Shown here: piece after piece, positions 1 through 10,678 of the stretch
Layout of the letters: every line of letters begins with the position of its first letter
How positions within the stretch are numbered: the first letter of the stretch is position 1
Assembly (NCBI GenBank): GCA_029448655.1
Contig: JACCLO010000013.1
Span: 2,480,001-2,544,000 of the forward strand
Origin: Wolfiporia cocos
Lineage: Eukaryota > Basidiomycota > Agaricomycetes > Polyporales > Phaeolaceae
Length of the DNA: 64,000 nt
Reading direction: 5' to 3'
Made by a program: the position numbers and the translations under genes
Notes under the pieces: generated by a model
Told to the model about the DNA's origin: nothing
Databases searched by the model: none
Seen by the model: only the letters and a program-made list of their open reading frames with translations

Positions 1-1209
1 GTGTCTAACCACAGACTTCTTGTGTTTCACCTGTTGTTGCGCTCAACTGCAGCACTTCGTATTTGACATCTTAGCGTACTAACCTTATGGACTTAGTGGT
101 AGCAGTACCAAGGACACTATGACCCCGATTATAGGATCGCAGTATATAACCTGATGTAAATACTGGTCGACTTCCTCAGCTCGACCTTGTTAAATTACAA
201 GGATCTTATACTCGTTCTCAAGGACTTAAGCAATTAAGTCTGCAGCTTGTATATCGACGCTCTGACTCTGCTGAGTCCGACAAGTAGTGCGCTACTTGAT
301 ACGCTGAGTAACTCGACTTAGTTATTTCAGCTGAACGGATATTCGATCTGTAACAAGTGGTTCTCATTGGCTTGGGCGTGTCCATAGGTTTAGAGCCTCT
401 ATAGGCTGTGTACATAGTTTGTGCCGGTAATGGTGGATAGTCCATGGTCAGTAATGACTGTGTGGCCAGTAATGGCGGTGGTTCGTGGAGATGGGAGGTG
501 TTGGAGATGGGTTGGTTGGGTGGATGTAGTCTGGTGGTCCTAGCCAGGAGTCTCGTGTAGCCCTGGCATGGGTTGGCGAGTTAGGACAATGTGGTGTGCT
601 GGTGAGCAATGGGGTTCTTGGCAGCAGGTGGTTGGCTGGTTTGGGTGTGCTGCCTGGCTCGCTGTGCTTCGTCATACTCATATGGCTTTGTGACTTGGCT
701 TTGGACTGTGGGGTTGGACTTTGTGGTTCAGGACTGGGGTTCCAGGCATGACTGATGATGCTGGTGGCTAGTGCTCAGGGTAGCTCAGGTGTAGGGCTCA
801 TACTAGCTGTATCATCAGGTTCCAGTGTCGGGGGTGCTCTTCGGAGGTGCTCTGGTGCTGTCATGGTCTGACTTTGGTGTGAGCGGGGTTGCAATTGGGC
901 TATGTCTAAAGGCTTTGAAATTGGCCTGTGACAATTTACAGACCGTATAAACAGCATAGCAGAGGTCTCAGATTTTTCAGGTGTATGACTGGCACACATG
1001 TTAAATGTGATGTGTCTGTTCGCATGATCTGCATGTTGTCCTAATAAGGTACAGTTGCATCGTAAACACTTTGTATCACCATAGAACAAGAACAAGAACC
1101 TTTTGAGGAAATGTGATCCGGAGAATTTCTTCATACGGTTAAAGCCTTCATATTATCTCACTATATCAATACATGAAAATCACTCCTTGAATTTCTACAG
1201 AAAAAGCCA
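1..1209. other. Unassigned repeat-like sequence
   Basis: I recognise no gene here. The minus strand has three modest open frames (218-445, 448-681, 775-1134) whose products are rich in proline, serine and threonine. The plus strand at about 440-770 is strongly G/T-rich. This could be the decayed internal part of a retroelement, but no protease, reverse transcriptase or integrase motif is visible, so I assign no function. Confidence 0.3.
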
Positions 1210-1816
1210 TGTCGGAACAGGCGCTAGAGGGCCGGCAGCATTGATGCTATCAAATCATAATGATAGACGCTGTTGAGATAAGCACATTGGCACGTGCTAA
1301 CTCTCTCAGCCACAGGACATCCGGGAGATCCCGTTGGCATAGGGTTGCTGGTCCCCACTTACAGATAAGACTACTTGTTAGTAACGTGACTAGAGTACAG
1401 GGTTTACATGTAGCATTCTAGGTCCTGACCAGTAGGTGCATGCACACAGGCCATGTCACTTTAGGGCAGTCATAGTACTTAGTAAATATGGCACTACTCC
1501 TGTACTTAAAAGCTAGGGACTCTGAGGTGTACTCCTCAGAGTCATCAATGTGTCTCTAGGGCTTAGTCCCCCTTACTTGCCAACTACCTCACTGCATGTT
1601 AACACTGCTCGTCTGCTGCTGTCTGCCTTGTCACCATTACTGTCCACTTCACCTTGGGCATGGTCAACCCTTTACATGTTGGGACCTGGGACTTGGACGT
1701 CAGTGGTTGAAGACTTGTAGTAGGGCATTAGCATTTGAGGAGTAGGAGTCACAGGTACTGTGACAGCTACACATACCTCCCTCAGTGCCTGTCCCATGCC
1801 ACACAAATCTGTGACA
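1210..1816 (+). repeat. Probable solo LTR (boundaries unresolved)
   Basis: The segment carries the signature of the solo-LTR family seen elsewhere in the window: a TATA-like motif (TTAAAA at about 1506), a perfect 10-bp hairpin 15 nt later (1518-1543), the motif CTTTAGGGC upstream, and an end AATCTGTGACA that matches the end of the LTR at 3727-4216. A start at TGTCGG (1210) is plausible, but no 5-bp target duplication could be matched, so both ends are provisional. Confidence 0.45.
1503..1543 (+). promoter_or_regulatory. LTR core promoter with hairpin (copy a)
   Basis: A TATA-like sequence is followed by the inverted repeat GACTCTGAGG / CCTCAGAGTC with a 6-nt loop TGTACT. Stem sequence and loop are one variant of the hairpin found in nine LTRs of this window. 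Confidence 0.5.
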
Positions 1817-2237
1817 TTGCAGATCATTGTAGAGCATCGCAGATCCTCTCACTATACTCACAGATCCTTTATTCATAGTACATGCTTACATATGTTATTC
1901 CTGTAGATCTCTACATATGGTATTAGCTTACAGATATCATACACATGTAAATGACATAGGCCTATGTAAGGGGTAGTACCTCCCATGTATATATGCTAGG
2001 TCTAGCTGGGGTTACTCCCCAGCTCTAAGATATTGGACGTTTGCCTGAACCTTGCATGGGCAACTAGTCCACTCCTATCTCTCTTCCTGCATGCCTCCAC
2101 GGGCCTTAGGGCCCATTCCTTAGATTGCTACACCGCACTTCAAGACCCTTGGCTATGATGCCAGCCTTACTGAAGACCTAGGGACAGGGTGAGGGAGATT
2201 AGAGACGTATTGGGTGGGGGTTATCTGGTTTGTGACA
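1817..2237 (+). repeat. Probable 3' part of another solo LTR
   Basis: A TATATAT box (1988-1994) and a hairpin (2004-2024) match the LTR family layout. The segment ends GTTTGTGACA at 2237, directly abutting helicase-pseudogene sequence at 2238, so it is an insertion into that pseudogene. The left end was not resolved. The preceding LTR may be inserted into this one. Confidence 0.45.
1988..2024 (+). promoter_or_regulatory. LTR core promoter with hairpin (copy b)
   Basis: TATATAT is followed 16 nt later by AGCTGGGG / CCCCAGCT with the loop TTACT. The stem differs completely from neighbouring copies but pairs perfectly. Confidence 0.5.
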
Positions 2238-3726
2238 GGATGCTGATAGTGAGGGTATCCTCGAGGAACTGGTACAGAGCATGATTGGTATAGCAAATGA
2301 CAAGGATTGTCTTCTCGCTGTTGTCATGTAGGGCTTTTGCAAGAAAAGCTCCAATGAACGACTTACCAATTCCTGTGTGTTGCATTTAGTATCACTATTC
2401 ACTTGAAGCAAACATACCACACCTGGTGGACCCTCATCAGCAAAGTGTGAGACCGTAGATTTACTCGTATCTACGTAGATATACCTAGCAAGTCCTGTAA
2501 CTGTAGCCAGACCGGTATACTCATGTATAACCCCCTTATAGTAGCAGGTCCTCGCAATAGCAAGCGCCCAGGGGACGGGTTCCTGCAAGGACCTCACCTG
2601 AGGCCCATGCTATTGCAAGGACCTCACCTGAGGGCCTTCGCTATTGCAAGGACCACACAATAGTGGTTGCCAGGCCCAGGAGCACCCGAGGCAAGTATTG
2701 TACTATATCATGTTCATTCAATGTAGTGCCAATAAAACTTGAATATATTCGGAGTATGTATGAGTACAACAATGTCCGTAGTAAAAGTAAGCGACAGAAG
2801 GGGTCACGAAAGATCTACCAGAGAGCATCAGTCAGTAGCCTCGAGCATCAACGTCAACATGCACCGCTCACACCACAAATTGGCACAGATAGTGGAAGGA
2901 TTTGTGCATGCTGGTGCGTTGCATGAGCAACAGCATACGCATGGGTGTGGGGACAGACACTTATGTGTATGTCAGTCAGCACATGTCTTGATGAGGCAGT
3001 TCACTGAGGTGGTCACATGGCGGTGACTTCCATGTCGGCGCAGGCCAAGGTTCAACATACTCAGTGGGAAAAGCAGGCAGAAAACGTACCTCGTCATGAG
3101 AACCCACAGATGTAAACGATTTGAGGTCGCCAAATGATGCCAGCACGTTCTGGAGTGACTGGTACATTAAGTACCTGTATGTTAGGGACGATATGGGTCA
3201 GTATATGCGTGTCACCGGAGCAAAAATGAGCCTACCAGTGAGAGAAGAACAACTTACTGGTAAGTACTCCATCCACCGCTCTGGCTCCCTTGCTGCTGAT
3301 CTCTTCGCCGTGAAGACTCGATCGGCTGCAGTTGAGCTCGGCATCGCCTCACTAAGACTCAGAGGACAGTGTCACACAGAAAATGCGAGGAGAGAGATGG
3401 ATTGCGCGCTTCGCACGGCTGCTGTTATATGTTACAAATTTGAGAGCCGACCGAAATATGACAGAAGAAAAAGTAGTGATATGCGATCGAGAGAAGCAAG
3501 TGATCATGTAACTCGATAAGGAAAAATGACTACCATAACAGTCCTGTGACTATGAGTCCATGTGAAGTAGTGGAGAAAAATGGATGGGAGCCGCATCGTC
3601 GGCACAGACACATCCGACATACCGTCAGGATTGGTGTACGAAATGCGTGATGGCTCGGATTCCGTCAACGATGTCAAGACCGCATCCTATTTATGTGCGC
3701 ATCTCGCTGCCCTCCAGTGTGGGAAC

Positions 3727-4216
3727 TGTCACGGATTTATCTGTGACGTTATAGGTTTTCCCCCTCCCTGTCTCGAACACAGGAACTCATGGGTTGGTTG
3801 TCACATGACGTGTATACGGTAGTGTAGCGGTATAACATGTACTCGTACAATAGTACGTCTGGTCATGTGATATGGCTGACTAATACGGTCACGATACATA
3901 GAGCGCATGGTCCCTTACTTTAGGGCCAGTACTTACAGTAGTAGTGCGCCGTCCACATGTATATAAGCCTGCGACTGAGGTCTTACAACCTCAGTCTTGA
4001 TATCATCGTCTTAGGGGCGAGTCCCTACAGCCACTCTCTGAACCTCTGCATGCTAGACTGGTAGTCGACGCCACTCTTTAGTTACGTCTACCTTGGGTTG
4101 TCTATCAACACCCATCCAGTCGCCCACAACCTTCGACATCAGGTCTTAGGTCCTCAACTAGATGTTAGGTCTTATAGAGGAGGGGCATTAGTTTGTACGT
4201 CACAGAATCTGTGACA
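3727..4216 (+). repeat. Solo LTR c, inside element copy 1
   Basis: The 490-bp unit begins TGTCACGG and ends CTGTGACA, with a 5-bp target duplication GGAAC on both sides (3722-3726, 4217-4221). The homologous position of the second element copy (about 27330) has a single GGAAC and no LTR, which is a true empty site. It contains a TATATAA box and the covarying hairpin. A single LTR without internal sequence implies LTR-LTR recombination. Confidence 0.9.
3960..3996 (+). promoter_or_regulatory. LTR core promoter with hairpin (copy c)
   Basis: TATATAA (3960-3966) is followed 13 nt from its first base by GACTGAGGT / ACCTCAGTC with loop CTTACA. Confidence 0.6.
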
Positions 4217-4387
4217 GGAACGTCAGTCTGAAACGTTGTGGATCCTACTTCGCGTTCGCATACTGCTCCCTCGGGACATGTCTCGTGTGCTGGTAGAGTC
4301 GGTGTGGAGGTTTTAGTACAGTAAGGAAAATAAACGAAAATACCAAAAACAAAATATAAGCGCAGGACGACGACCTGTACGCTCGTT

Positions 4388-4553
4388 AGTCCTGCAATGA
4401 ATATGTCCATCCTCTTTAATCCTGCAAATAATATTTCGGTCCTCATTGATCCTGCAAATAACATTTCGGTCCTCGTTGATCCTGCAAATAGTATTTCGGT
4501 CCTTGTTGATCCTACAAAATATATTTCGGCCCTCATTTATCCTGCAATCACCC
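4388..4553 (+). repeat. 30-bp tandem repeat near the element's right end
   Basis: About five units of a 30-bp sequence built on GATCCTGCAAATAA and TTTCGGTCCTC follow each other. The same array lies at the equivalent place in the second copy (about 28018-28110 and 28600-28680), where an LTR has split it. Subterminal repeats of this kind often bind a transposase; that is inference here. Confidence 0.8.
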
Positions 4554-6105
4554 CGTGTGTACTATCTGCTCGTATATATGTATATCTACCGAGCTGCTAT
4601 TTACAATAGTTAGCAGACTAGATATGAGAGCTCGTGTTTTGCCGATGCTGTATCAGAGACACAGTTTGCTCCAAGCTGGTCAGAAAGGATGCAGCCTGCG
4701 AGTTGTCAAGGATTATTGGCTTGGGGAACAATGAGATGTTGACCAAGTGGTGTAGGTCCTGGAGGGGATCTTGACAAAACACATCAATAACTGAACACAG
4801 TAGTGATGGAGGAGGTTGAATGAATTGGTCTTCCGACCAGCATAGAATCTCTGTAGATAATGGGATCTCCTGCATTTCCTTGAGCACCTGCAAAATAGGC
4901 TCGTACGAGAAAACCGCCGTATTGATTAGAATCAGTTTGATGCTGTGAGCCATCTTCAGTTTTGATAATGCATTTTTCATGTGCACATCCCCTTCAATGC
5001 AAAGATAGATCACAGGAGGCCTCTGAGCAAGCGCATCCTTGTCTTGGTGTATGCTGGGAAAAGCAATGATGACACTGTCAACAATGAGGCATGTACAGGA
5101 TTGATGATGGAGGACATTCATTCCTTCATCAGCGAGATATGCCTTCCTGCCCCTGTGGTCACCTCTCCTGCATAACATCCACAAGTCATGTGAGCATATT
5201 GCCCACCGCATGCACTTGTTCTCAACACCAGTGTACATCCCCTTGAGCTTTAGGCTGTTGATAACGAGCCCACAATGCCTACCCTTCTTCAACCTCAAAG
5301 CAATCTGCAGCTCCTCATGGATCTTGTAAATCATGTCTTCGTGCATGAGGCAGAAGTGATTATCCAAGTAGTCTCCAACTCTTGTCGCCACCAGCTGAGG
5401 ACCCAACAGGAACAATGTGGGATGGAGGAAAGGGAGCTCTTTCGACTTGATTTCGATTTCATCAGCAGTGGGAAGGATGGAGATTGATCAGAAATTGGCA
5501 AAGTCATTGTCATGCTGCCCTCCTGGCATATATTCCCAGTTGTTTTTGTCCAAGGTGTTAAGAGACGATAGTGTGGCACGGATATTGTGCCCAATGGAGC
5601 TGATCTTGGGATCACATGAGGATGCGAGCCAGTCGACATTGATGACGCTGGGGTCCTGAGCACTCACGCAGTACGGCTGCACCTGCTCAAGTGGAAGTGA
5701 GATGAGGTACAGGAGAAGCCTTGAAAAGTGCGCTGCCTGCCTTCCATAAGGCTCCCAGCCTGGTGCACCTGGCTGAGTACCATTTAAAAGATGGGCGGCT
5801 CCATGATAGCATCCACGATGGATTGCAAGAAAGACCTACCACTGATTGTGTCCAGCTCCAGTGCCTGCAGGAATGCAATGAACTCGGCTGTGATGCCATT
5901 GAAAATGTCAGGTCGAGCTTCGTTCGCATAGTGGCCTGAATTGAAAAGAGCCCCTTTGGGCTTGACATCACTTGATTGATGCAGGTGGCAGTGTCCACCT
6001 GTGTGCAGACTGACTCTAAGAATAGGGGGCCATTCTGCATGGCTTATGGCCACTGATTGTGTTGAAACAAAGGGTATTGAGCCATTGAGCACCTACATTG
6101 TCCAT

Positions 6106-7128
6106 CACTGCAGAACTCGATGAGGTTCGGGGTGGTGGGCAATGAACAGCTAGTGCCACTCAGGAAATACAGCTTTGAACCTTAGCTGCACAACAGCCTC
6201 ATGCCAAATCAACAAACCTTATATCTTAGCTATATGTACAGTAACCTGCAAAAGTATTTGAGCAGTGGTATTTTCATTCTCAGTTCAATATCTATGCAAC
6301 CACTGGATGTTAGAGCTTGTCTTTTTGCATCTCATACAAGTGCGTATTGGTGATTTCATACCATAAGTCATAGTACAGGAGAGAAAGTCTATGAGGAGTA
6401 TTTGAAATATTGTTTGATGGTGTCTGCAGAGGCATAAAATATCAACAACACCACCAGATCCATACATGCTTACTGTCTATTCTGCAGCATGGTAGATACT
6501 CTATGGTACCTTCAGCTATTATGCACAGCATCATTGTGCCATCTGTGTCCATTCTATACAAAGTGGCCAGACAATTGGAGCTATAATGTTGCTGTGTTGC
6601 AACAGACATTTGTTATATTAGGACACACACATTGATAGCTATCACAATGAACATCACAATCTGCAAGAGCAGCAAGTATGACATTATCATCATATATCAT
6701 AATGCACTTGGTCTTTGAAATTCATGTTAGAGAATGACCCCTCACCAGAGCCCATGCAAGATTCTTTGCAGAAATCTCACCCCTCAGTGGATGATCCTCA
6801 TGCATTTGGCCAAAGAACTTCTGGTGGCTGCAAGCAACACCTCTGATGTGCTCACAACAGCAGTGAATGTGCTCACCTCCTTATTGGTTTGAGTTCTAAA
6901 TCATGTTATGCAAGTCCCAAATTAGTGGTGATAAGATTCTCCATTTTCCTCAAGACTCAAAATGAGTCTATTTGCTATGACATGCTGTAGTTGACGACAA
7001 CTAGCCAGACATAGAAGGAGCTGAGCTGGTAGCCAGTACCAACTGAATTAGGCAAGGATTAATGTCAATGGCTGGTGCCCAAATACTTTTGCGTGTTACT
7101 GTATTCTCTACACGACATGCCACTGTAT
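6106..7128. other. No recognisable gene
   Basis: This AT-richer stretch of about 1 kb lies between the helicase pseudogene and an LTR. Open frames are short and unlike known proteins. I see no tRNA, rRNA or clear repeat. Confidence 0.5.
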
Positions 7129-7167
7129 TGTCACAAATTTAGGTGCTGTCACCACAGATTTAGGTCT

Positions 7168-7252
7168 GCCAGTCAAGGGGATCGAACCGGTGTCCTCATT
7201 GCCCAAGTTACACCTCCCTCGGATGTTCTCACCACTCTGCCATTTGCCAGGC
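7168..7252 (-). other. tRNA-like sequence with A and B boxes inside LTR d
   Basis: On the minus strand TGGCAGAGTGG (7242-7232) matches the Pol III A-box consensus and GGTTCGATCCC (7188-7178) matches the B box. About 43 bp separate them. The T stem and acceptor stem do not pair properly, so this is not a functional tRNA gene but a tRNA-derived or tRNA-mimicking segment within U3. Confidence 0.5.
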
Positions 7253-7393
7253 ACCCTCTAGTAGATTAGATTAGATAGCATATGGATAAGCACTTGGCCC
7301 TGCTTACCTGTACATCATTACATACATGATGGTAACTACTGTGCACAGACCTCGTCATCTAGGGTAGACACTTGGTACATAGCACTCCACATG

Positions 7394-7430
7394 TATATAA
7401 CATCAAGGTTAGAGGTCTTACACCTCTAAC
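7394..7430 (+). promoter_or_regulatory. LTR core promoter with hairpin (copy d)
   Basis: TATATAA (7394-7400) is followed at +14 by GTTAGAGGT / ACCTCTAAC with loop CTTAC. Confidence 0.6.
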
Positions 7431-7634
7431 ACATTCAATCTAGGCCTTGGGGCATACACCCTAGGTCATTACTGCTACACACTATGTGTGACCCTCTTAG
7501 TCAATGGCCCTCTCTATTCACATTGCCTAGAGCTTGGTTCCCTTTAAGGCATTGGATTGGGACTTAGCGTTACCATTGGGGCTCTGAAGTACAAGGAGGC
7601 CAACCACAGTAGTGATGCGGCGAGATCTGCATCA

Positions 7635-7955
7635 TGTATGATGAGCAATACTGGGAAGGTGAGCAAATAATTGCATAAAAAGGGCTCGGACAACATGCAT
7701 GGTTAGTGCCACAGCTTTGTGCACCCACAGGGACACATAGGCAATAAGCTGATAACGTGGATCTGGTTGAGAGTCGGCATGGTGTGGTTTCAGCTGACAA
7801 ACTGTGGTCTGCCACTACATATCATAGACCTGATTTGCAGTGATAAATAATGGCTCATTAGTCCAATTCCAAGAGGAGGAGAGTATTGTCCACTTTCATG
7901 TTCAGAGGCGCTCAACTGATATTCCTGCTACATCATTAGGGGGTTCTTACAGCCC
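7635..7955. other. No recognisable gene
   Basis: There is a minus-strand open frame of 81 codons (7570-7815) that overlaps the LTR end, so it is unlikely to be a gene. Nothing else is recognised. Confidence 0.4.
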
Positions 7956-8135
7956 TTTGCATAATTGTTGGCACTCTGATGCAACAATTTTGAGCAGTAT
8001 TTGTTTTGGACAAATTTTCCATGCCTGATATGCCCAATAGGTAATAGGGCCTATGCATAGGTGGCATGAGAAGCTTGTCCCAAACAAATACTGCTCAAAA
8101 TCATTGCATCAGAGGAGTGCCAACAATTATGCAAA
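7956..8135. repeat. Foldback (MITE-like) element
   Basis: Two arms of about 60 bp (7956-8013 and 8075-8135) are near-perfect reverse complements, sharing for example GCATAATTGTTGGCACTC and TTTTGAGCAGTATTTGTTT. A spacer of about 60 bp separates them. It would form a long hairpin. No clear target duplication was identified. Confidence 0.75.
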
Positions 8136-8609
8136 TGACTATATAGTCAACTCTTGCCCACGAGCATTACCATGTCACATGATTTTCATGTGACCCTGCA
8201 ACATCATGTGACTGCACACGCTATACTACTTAGTACTCTGTTCCTCTCCCTCTTTTTGGTTTTTGGTCGCTCGGCATTGATTTGACATCTTCCTCACCAC
8301 ACTCAATCTGTTGGCTCAGGTGAGTGAAGCACTTTCAGAAGCTAAAGGGAACTCAATGGCTTTTGGTGGAATGAATGTCATACTTGCTGGTGACCTCACA
8401 CAGCTACTACTTAGACTTACCGTTGATCTTTGCACCAAAAATTGTAGCTATTTGTAGCATACAAGATAAATACTCTACATTTCATCGACGTCATCCTACA
8501 CAATGTCATTTAAATTTGTAACCAGTTGGAGACTTCAACATCCCAATGATGACTTCAGCACATAGCATTAAACATAGCAGGCCCTGCTGGAACCGGTGCT
8601 ACCTCATTA
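8136..8609. other. No recognisable gene
   Basis: This is a 470-bp stretch between the foldback and the Helitron array. I see no open frame of note and no repeat signature. Confidence 0.4.
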
Positions 8610-8873
8610 TCCATAAAGTAAGGGGAGCTCACGTGGGACCCATCACATGCAGCTAGTGTGTTGCACATGAGAAATGCACATGGCAAGCACATTTGCCACA
8701 TGGCATCCATAGGGCACCCATCAAGCGTGTATGTGCCAGTTGTAAAGATATTACAAGCAAAGTGACAATGAGACCAAGCATTAGCAAGGTGGAGGAAGTG
8801 GCTGAGTGGGCAGAGACTAAGATATATTTCTAAAACATAGCATTTGTGGTGAAGCCACAGGTAATTAAGCTAG
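8610..8873 (+). mobile_element. Helitron-like element H1 (non-autonomous)
   Basis: The 264-bp element starts with TCCATAAAGTAAGGGGAGC after a host A. It ends with a short hairpin (TGTGG..CCACA), AATTAAG and the terminal CTAG followed by T. A 5' TC, a 3' hairpin about 10 nt before CTAG, insertion between A and T, and no target duplication are the accepted Helitron hallmarks. No Rep/helicase is encoded. Confidence 0.75.
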
Positions 8874-9736
8874 TCATCTATACTATAATGGGAGCTTGAA
8901 TGGGAGGCGCTCACGTGCAGCTAGCGTGCAGCTAGTGTGTTGCTAGTGTGTTGCTCATGTTTTGCACACATGGATGCCACATTTGCTGCATGGTATCCAT
9001 GTGCGTTGTTGATTCTCCTCCCATTAGATAAGGCACCTGGCACCCAGGGAGTTGGCCAGTAGATTCCCATGCCCGGTGTTTGCAAGGTGCGCCTGCTGCT
9101 AACTCGCATTTCACGTGCTGTTCCTGCCCCACACCATGGGGATTTGTGCCCCATGCCAAAGTGATTTGTATCCCAATGCCACAGGGATTTGTGCCCTGTG
9201 CCATGGGGATTTGCGCCCATGCCATGGGGGTTTTTGTAATGTAAATACCCCACACCATGGGGATTTGTGCCCCACATCATGGGGATTTTTGTAATGTAAG
9301 TACCCCGCACCATGGGGGTTTGTACCCCACACCACAGGGATTTGTGACCCATGCCATGGGGATTTGTGCCCCACACCATGGGAATTTGTGTCTTGTGCCA
9401 CAGGGGTTTTTGTAACCTAAATGGCCTGTGCTGTAGACGCCTTCCAAAACATTGCAAAAAATGAAGAACATTTTGACACCACATTACACAGTATTACAAG
9501 CAAAGTGACGATGAGACTGAGTATCAGCAAGGTGTCAGAAGTGGCTTTGTGGGCAGAGACAAGGGACAGAAGAGGCAGGGTGGGAAACCCATGGGTAATC
9601 CACAGGTAACTTCAAAAACCCCTTGCTTTGTGTCTGACCTTCCCCGATTATCTCAAATAGGCACACATGGATTGGGATAAGATATTGAAGTGGAAAAGCT
9701 GTGTGACCATGGTGAAGCCATGGGTCATTAACCTAG
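8874..9736 (+). mobile_element. Helitron-like element H2 with minisatellite
   Basis: It follows H1 with no intervening base (CTAG|TC) and ends with hairpin, AATTAACCTAG-type sequence and CTAG (9733-9736). The inner part carries the GTGGCTTTGTGGGCAGAGAC-type block shared by all members and an expanded 21-22-bp minisatellite. Confidence 0.72.
9121..9413. repeat. 21-22-bp minisatellite in H2
   Basis: Roughly a dozen degenerate units of CCATGGGGATTTGTGCCCCA follow each other. Because the basic period is 21, minus-strand frames stay open and give repetitive pseudo-proteins; these are not genes. H6 and H7 carry one unit at the same place, so the array is an expansion. Confidence 0.85.
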
Positions 9737-10104
9737 TCATCTAGAAGTAATGGGAGCCTCACACCATAGGTGCTCGCGTGCGGCTAGCGTGTGGCTAGCA
9801 TGTTGCTCGCATTTTGTGCACGTTCAGCACATGTTTTGCACACGAGAAACGCACATGGATGCCACGTTTGCTGCATGGCATCCATGTGTGTCGTTCCTGC
9901 TCCCATTAGATAGGGTGCCTGGTGCCCGGGAAGTTGGACGGTGGATTCCCATGCCCGGCACCTGCAAGGCGCGCATGCCTGTTGTACAAGTGAAGCAACG
10001 ACGAAGGCGAGCATCAGCGAGGTGGAGGAGTGGCTGAGCGGGCAGAGATAAGCAATAAGTCCTAGAATACAAAATTGTGGCGAAGCCACAGGTAATTAAG
10101 CTAG
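9737..10104 (+). mobile_element. Helitron-like element H3
   Basis: The 368-bp element begins TCATCTAGAAGTAATGGGAG directly after the CTAG of H2 and ends GTGGCGAAGCCAC, AGGTAATTAAG, CTAG. It has no coding capacity. Confidence 0.72.
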
Positions 10105-10678
10105 TCATATAATAATGGGAGCTTGCATGGGAGCGGTCACGTGGAGTGCACCTGGCATCCATGTTTGCCGTGTGGTGTCTGTAGGGTGCCCATTAAGTGC
10201 GCACCGGTGCCTGCAAGGTGTGCATGCCGATTACAAGATTTTACAAGCAAAGCGACGACTAAGGCTCCAACCATATAATGTATATACCATGTATACATGG
10301 TTTTATATATATACTATATACATGTATTTACATGCGGTCCAGTACATGGTATATACATGGTATATACATGGTATATGGTTGTTGCCAATGCATTCATATA
10401 TGCCCATTAGACCTACAGTTGACGTTCTGTGAGGTGTATCTGCCTAAATCATGAATGTTAGAGTTCAAACAGCATAGCGTTGACATGAGGCTGTTTGACA
10501 TTCTAGCAGCCGCACAGACGCAAAGATATTAAGACATAATTCACACGCTTTCAATTATCACGCAATATAGCTACAAGATGTTACTAACTCTCATTAATGA
10601 AATGTACATTACATCCTCGACTGAGGCTAGTTGGCCTTCCTCGAACTGGTCAGCCTCCCCCGTGTCTCGACAGACTGC

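Larger units (their letters stand above)
2435..4647. mobile_element. Non-autonomous inverted-repeat DNA transposon, copy 1
   Basis: The ends are imperfect terminal inverted repeats (CATCAGCAAAGTGTGAG on the left, CATCGGCAAAACACGAG read inward from the right). The element is flanked by the dinucleotide CT on both sides (2433-2434 and 4648-4649). The intact helicase gene provides a relative of the empty site (CCCTGAATC), which supports a 2-bp target duplication. A second copy lies at 26037-28781. Short frames at 2663-3026 and 3121-3519 recur partly in copy 2 but resemble no transposase, so the element is probably mobilised in trans. A 2-bp duplication is compatible with CACTA/CMC-like elements, but the termini are not CACTA, so the superfamily stays open. 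Confidence 0.8.
2238..6105 (-). pseudogene. Truncated, frameshifted copy of the NFX1-type helicase gene
   Basis: The minus strand of 4648-6105 matches the N-terminal region of the intact helicase gene (16034-23550) from its MDN start (ATG at 6105-6103) to the residues just before the Walker A loop. The minus strand of 2238-2434 continues with GPPG, an intron of similar position, then the GKSFIGA and CYTNHAL stretches. The copy is broken by frameshifts and stop codons (around 5400-5700 and 5780-6040) and by insertion of the inverted-repeat element at 2435-4647. It stops at 2238 where an LTR begins. The intron after GPPG is still present, so the copy arose by DNA duplication and not by reverse transcription. 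It should not make a functional protein. Confidence 0.85.
7129..7634 (+). repeat. Solo LTR d
   Basis: The 506-bp unit runs from TGTCACAAATTTAGG to CTGCATCA and is flanked by the 5-bp duplication TGTAT (7124-7128 and 7635-7639). It contains the motif TAGATTAGATTAGATA, shared with LTR e, a TATATAA box at 7394 and the hairpin 7408-7430. Its 5' part holds a tRNA-like sequence on the opposite strand. Confidence 0.88.

Noticed and set aside
4388..4553. A CRISPR-like array of 30-bp units
   Set aside because: The units are contiguous tandem repeats without unique spacers, in a eukaryotic transposon.
7168..7252. A possible tRNA gene on the minus strand with consensus A and B boxes
   Set aside because: The T stem and acceptor stem do not pair and the segment is part of a solo LTR with a clean 5-bp duplication. 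It is kept only as a tRNA-like segment.
9111..9484. Long overlapping minus-strand frames encoding GHKSPW/GTNPHG repeats
   Set aside because: They result from the 21-bp period of a minisatellite in a non-autonomous Helitron. The same repeats give open frames on the other strand in H8.
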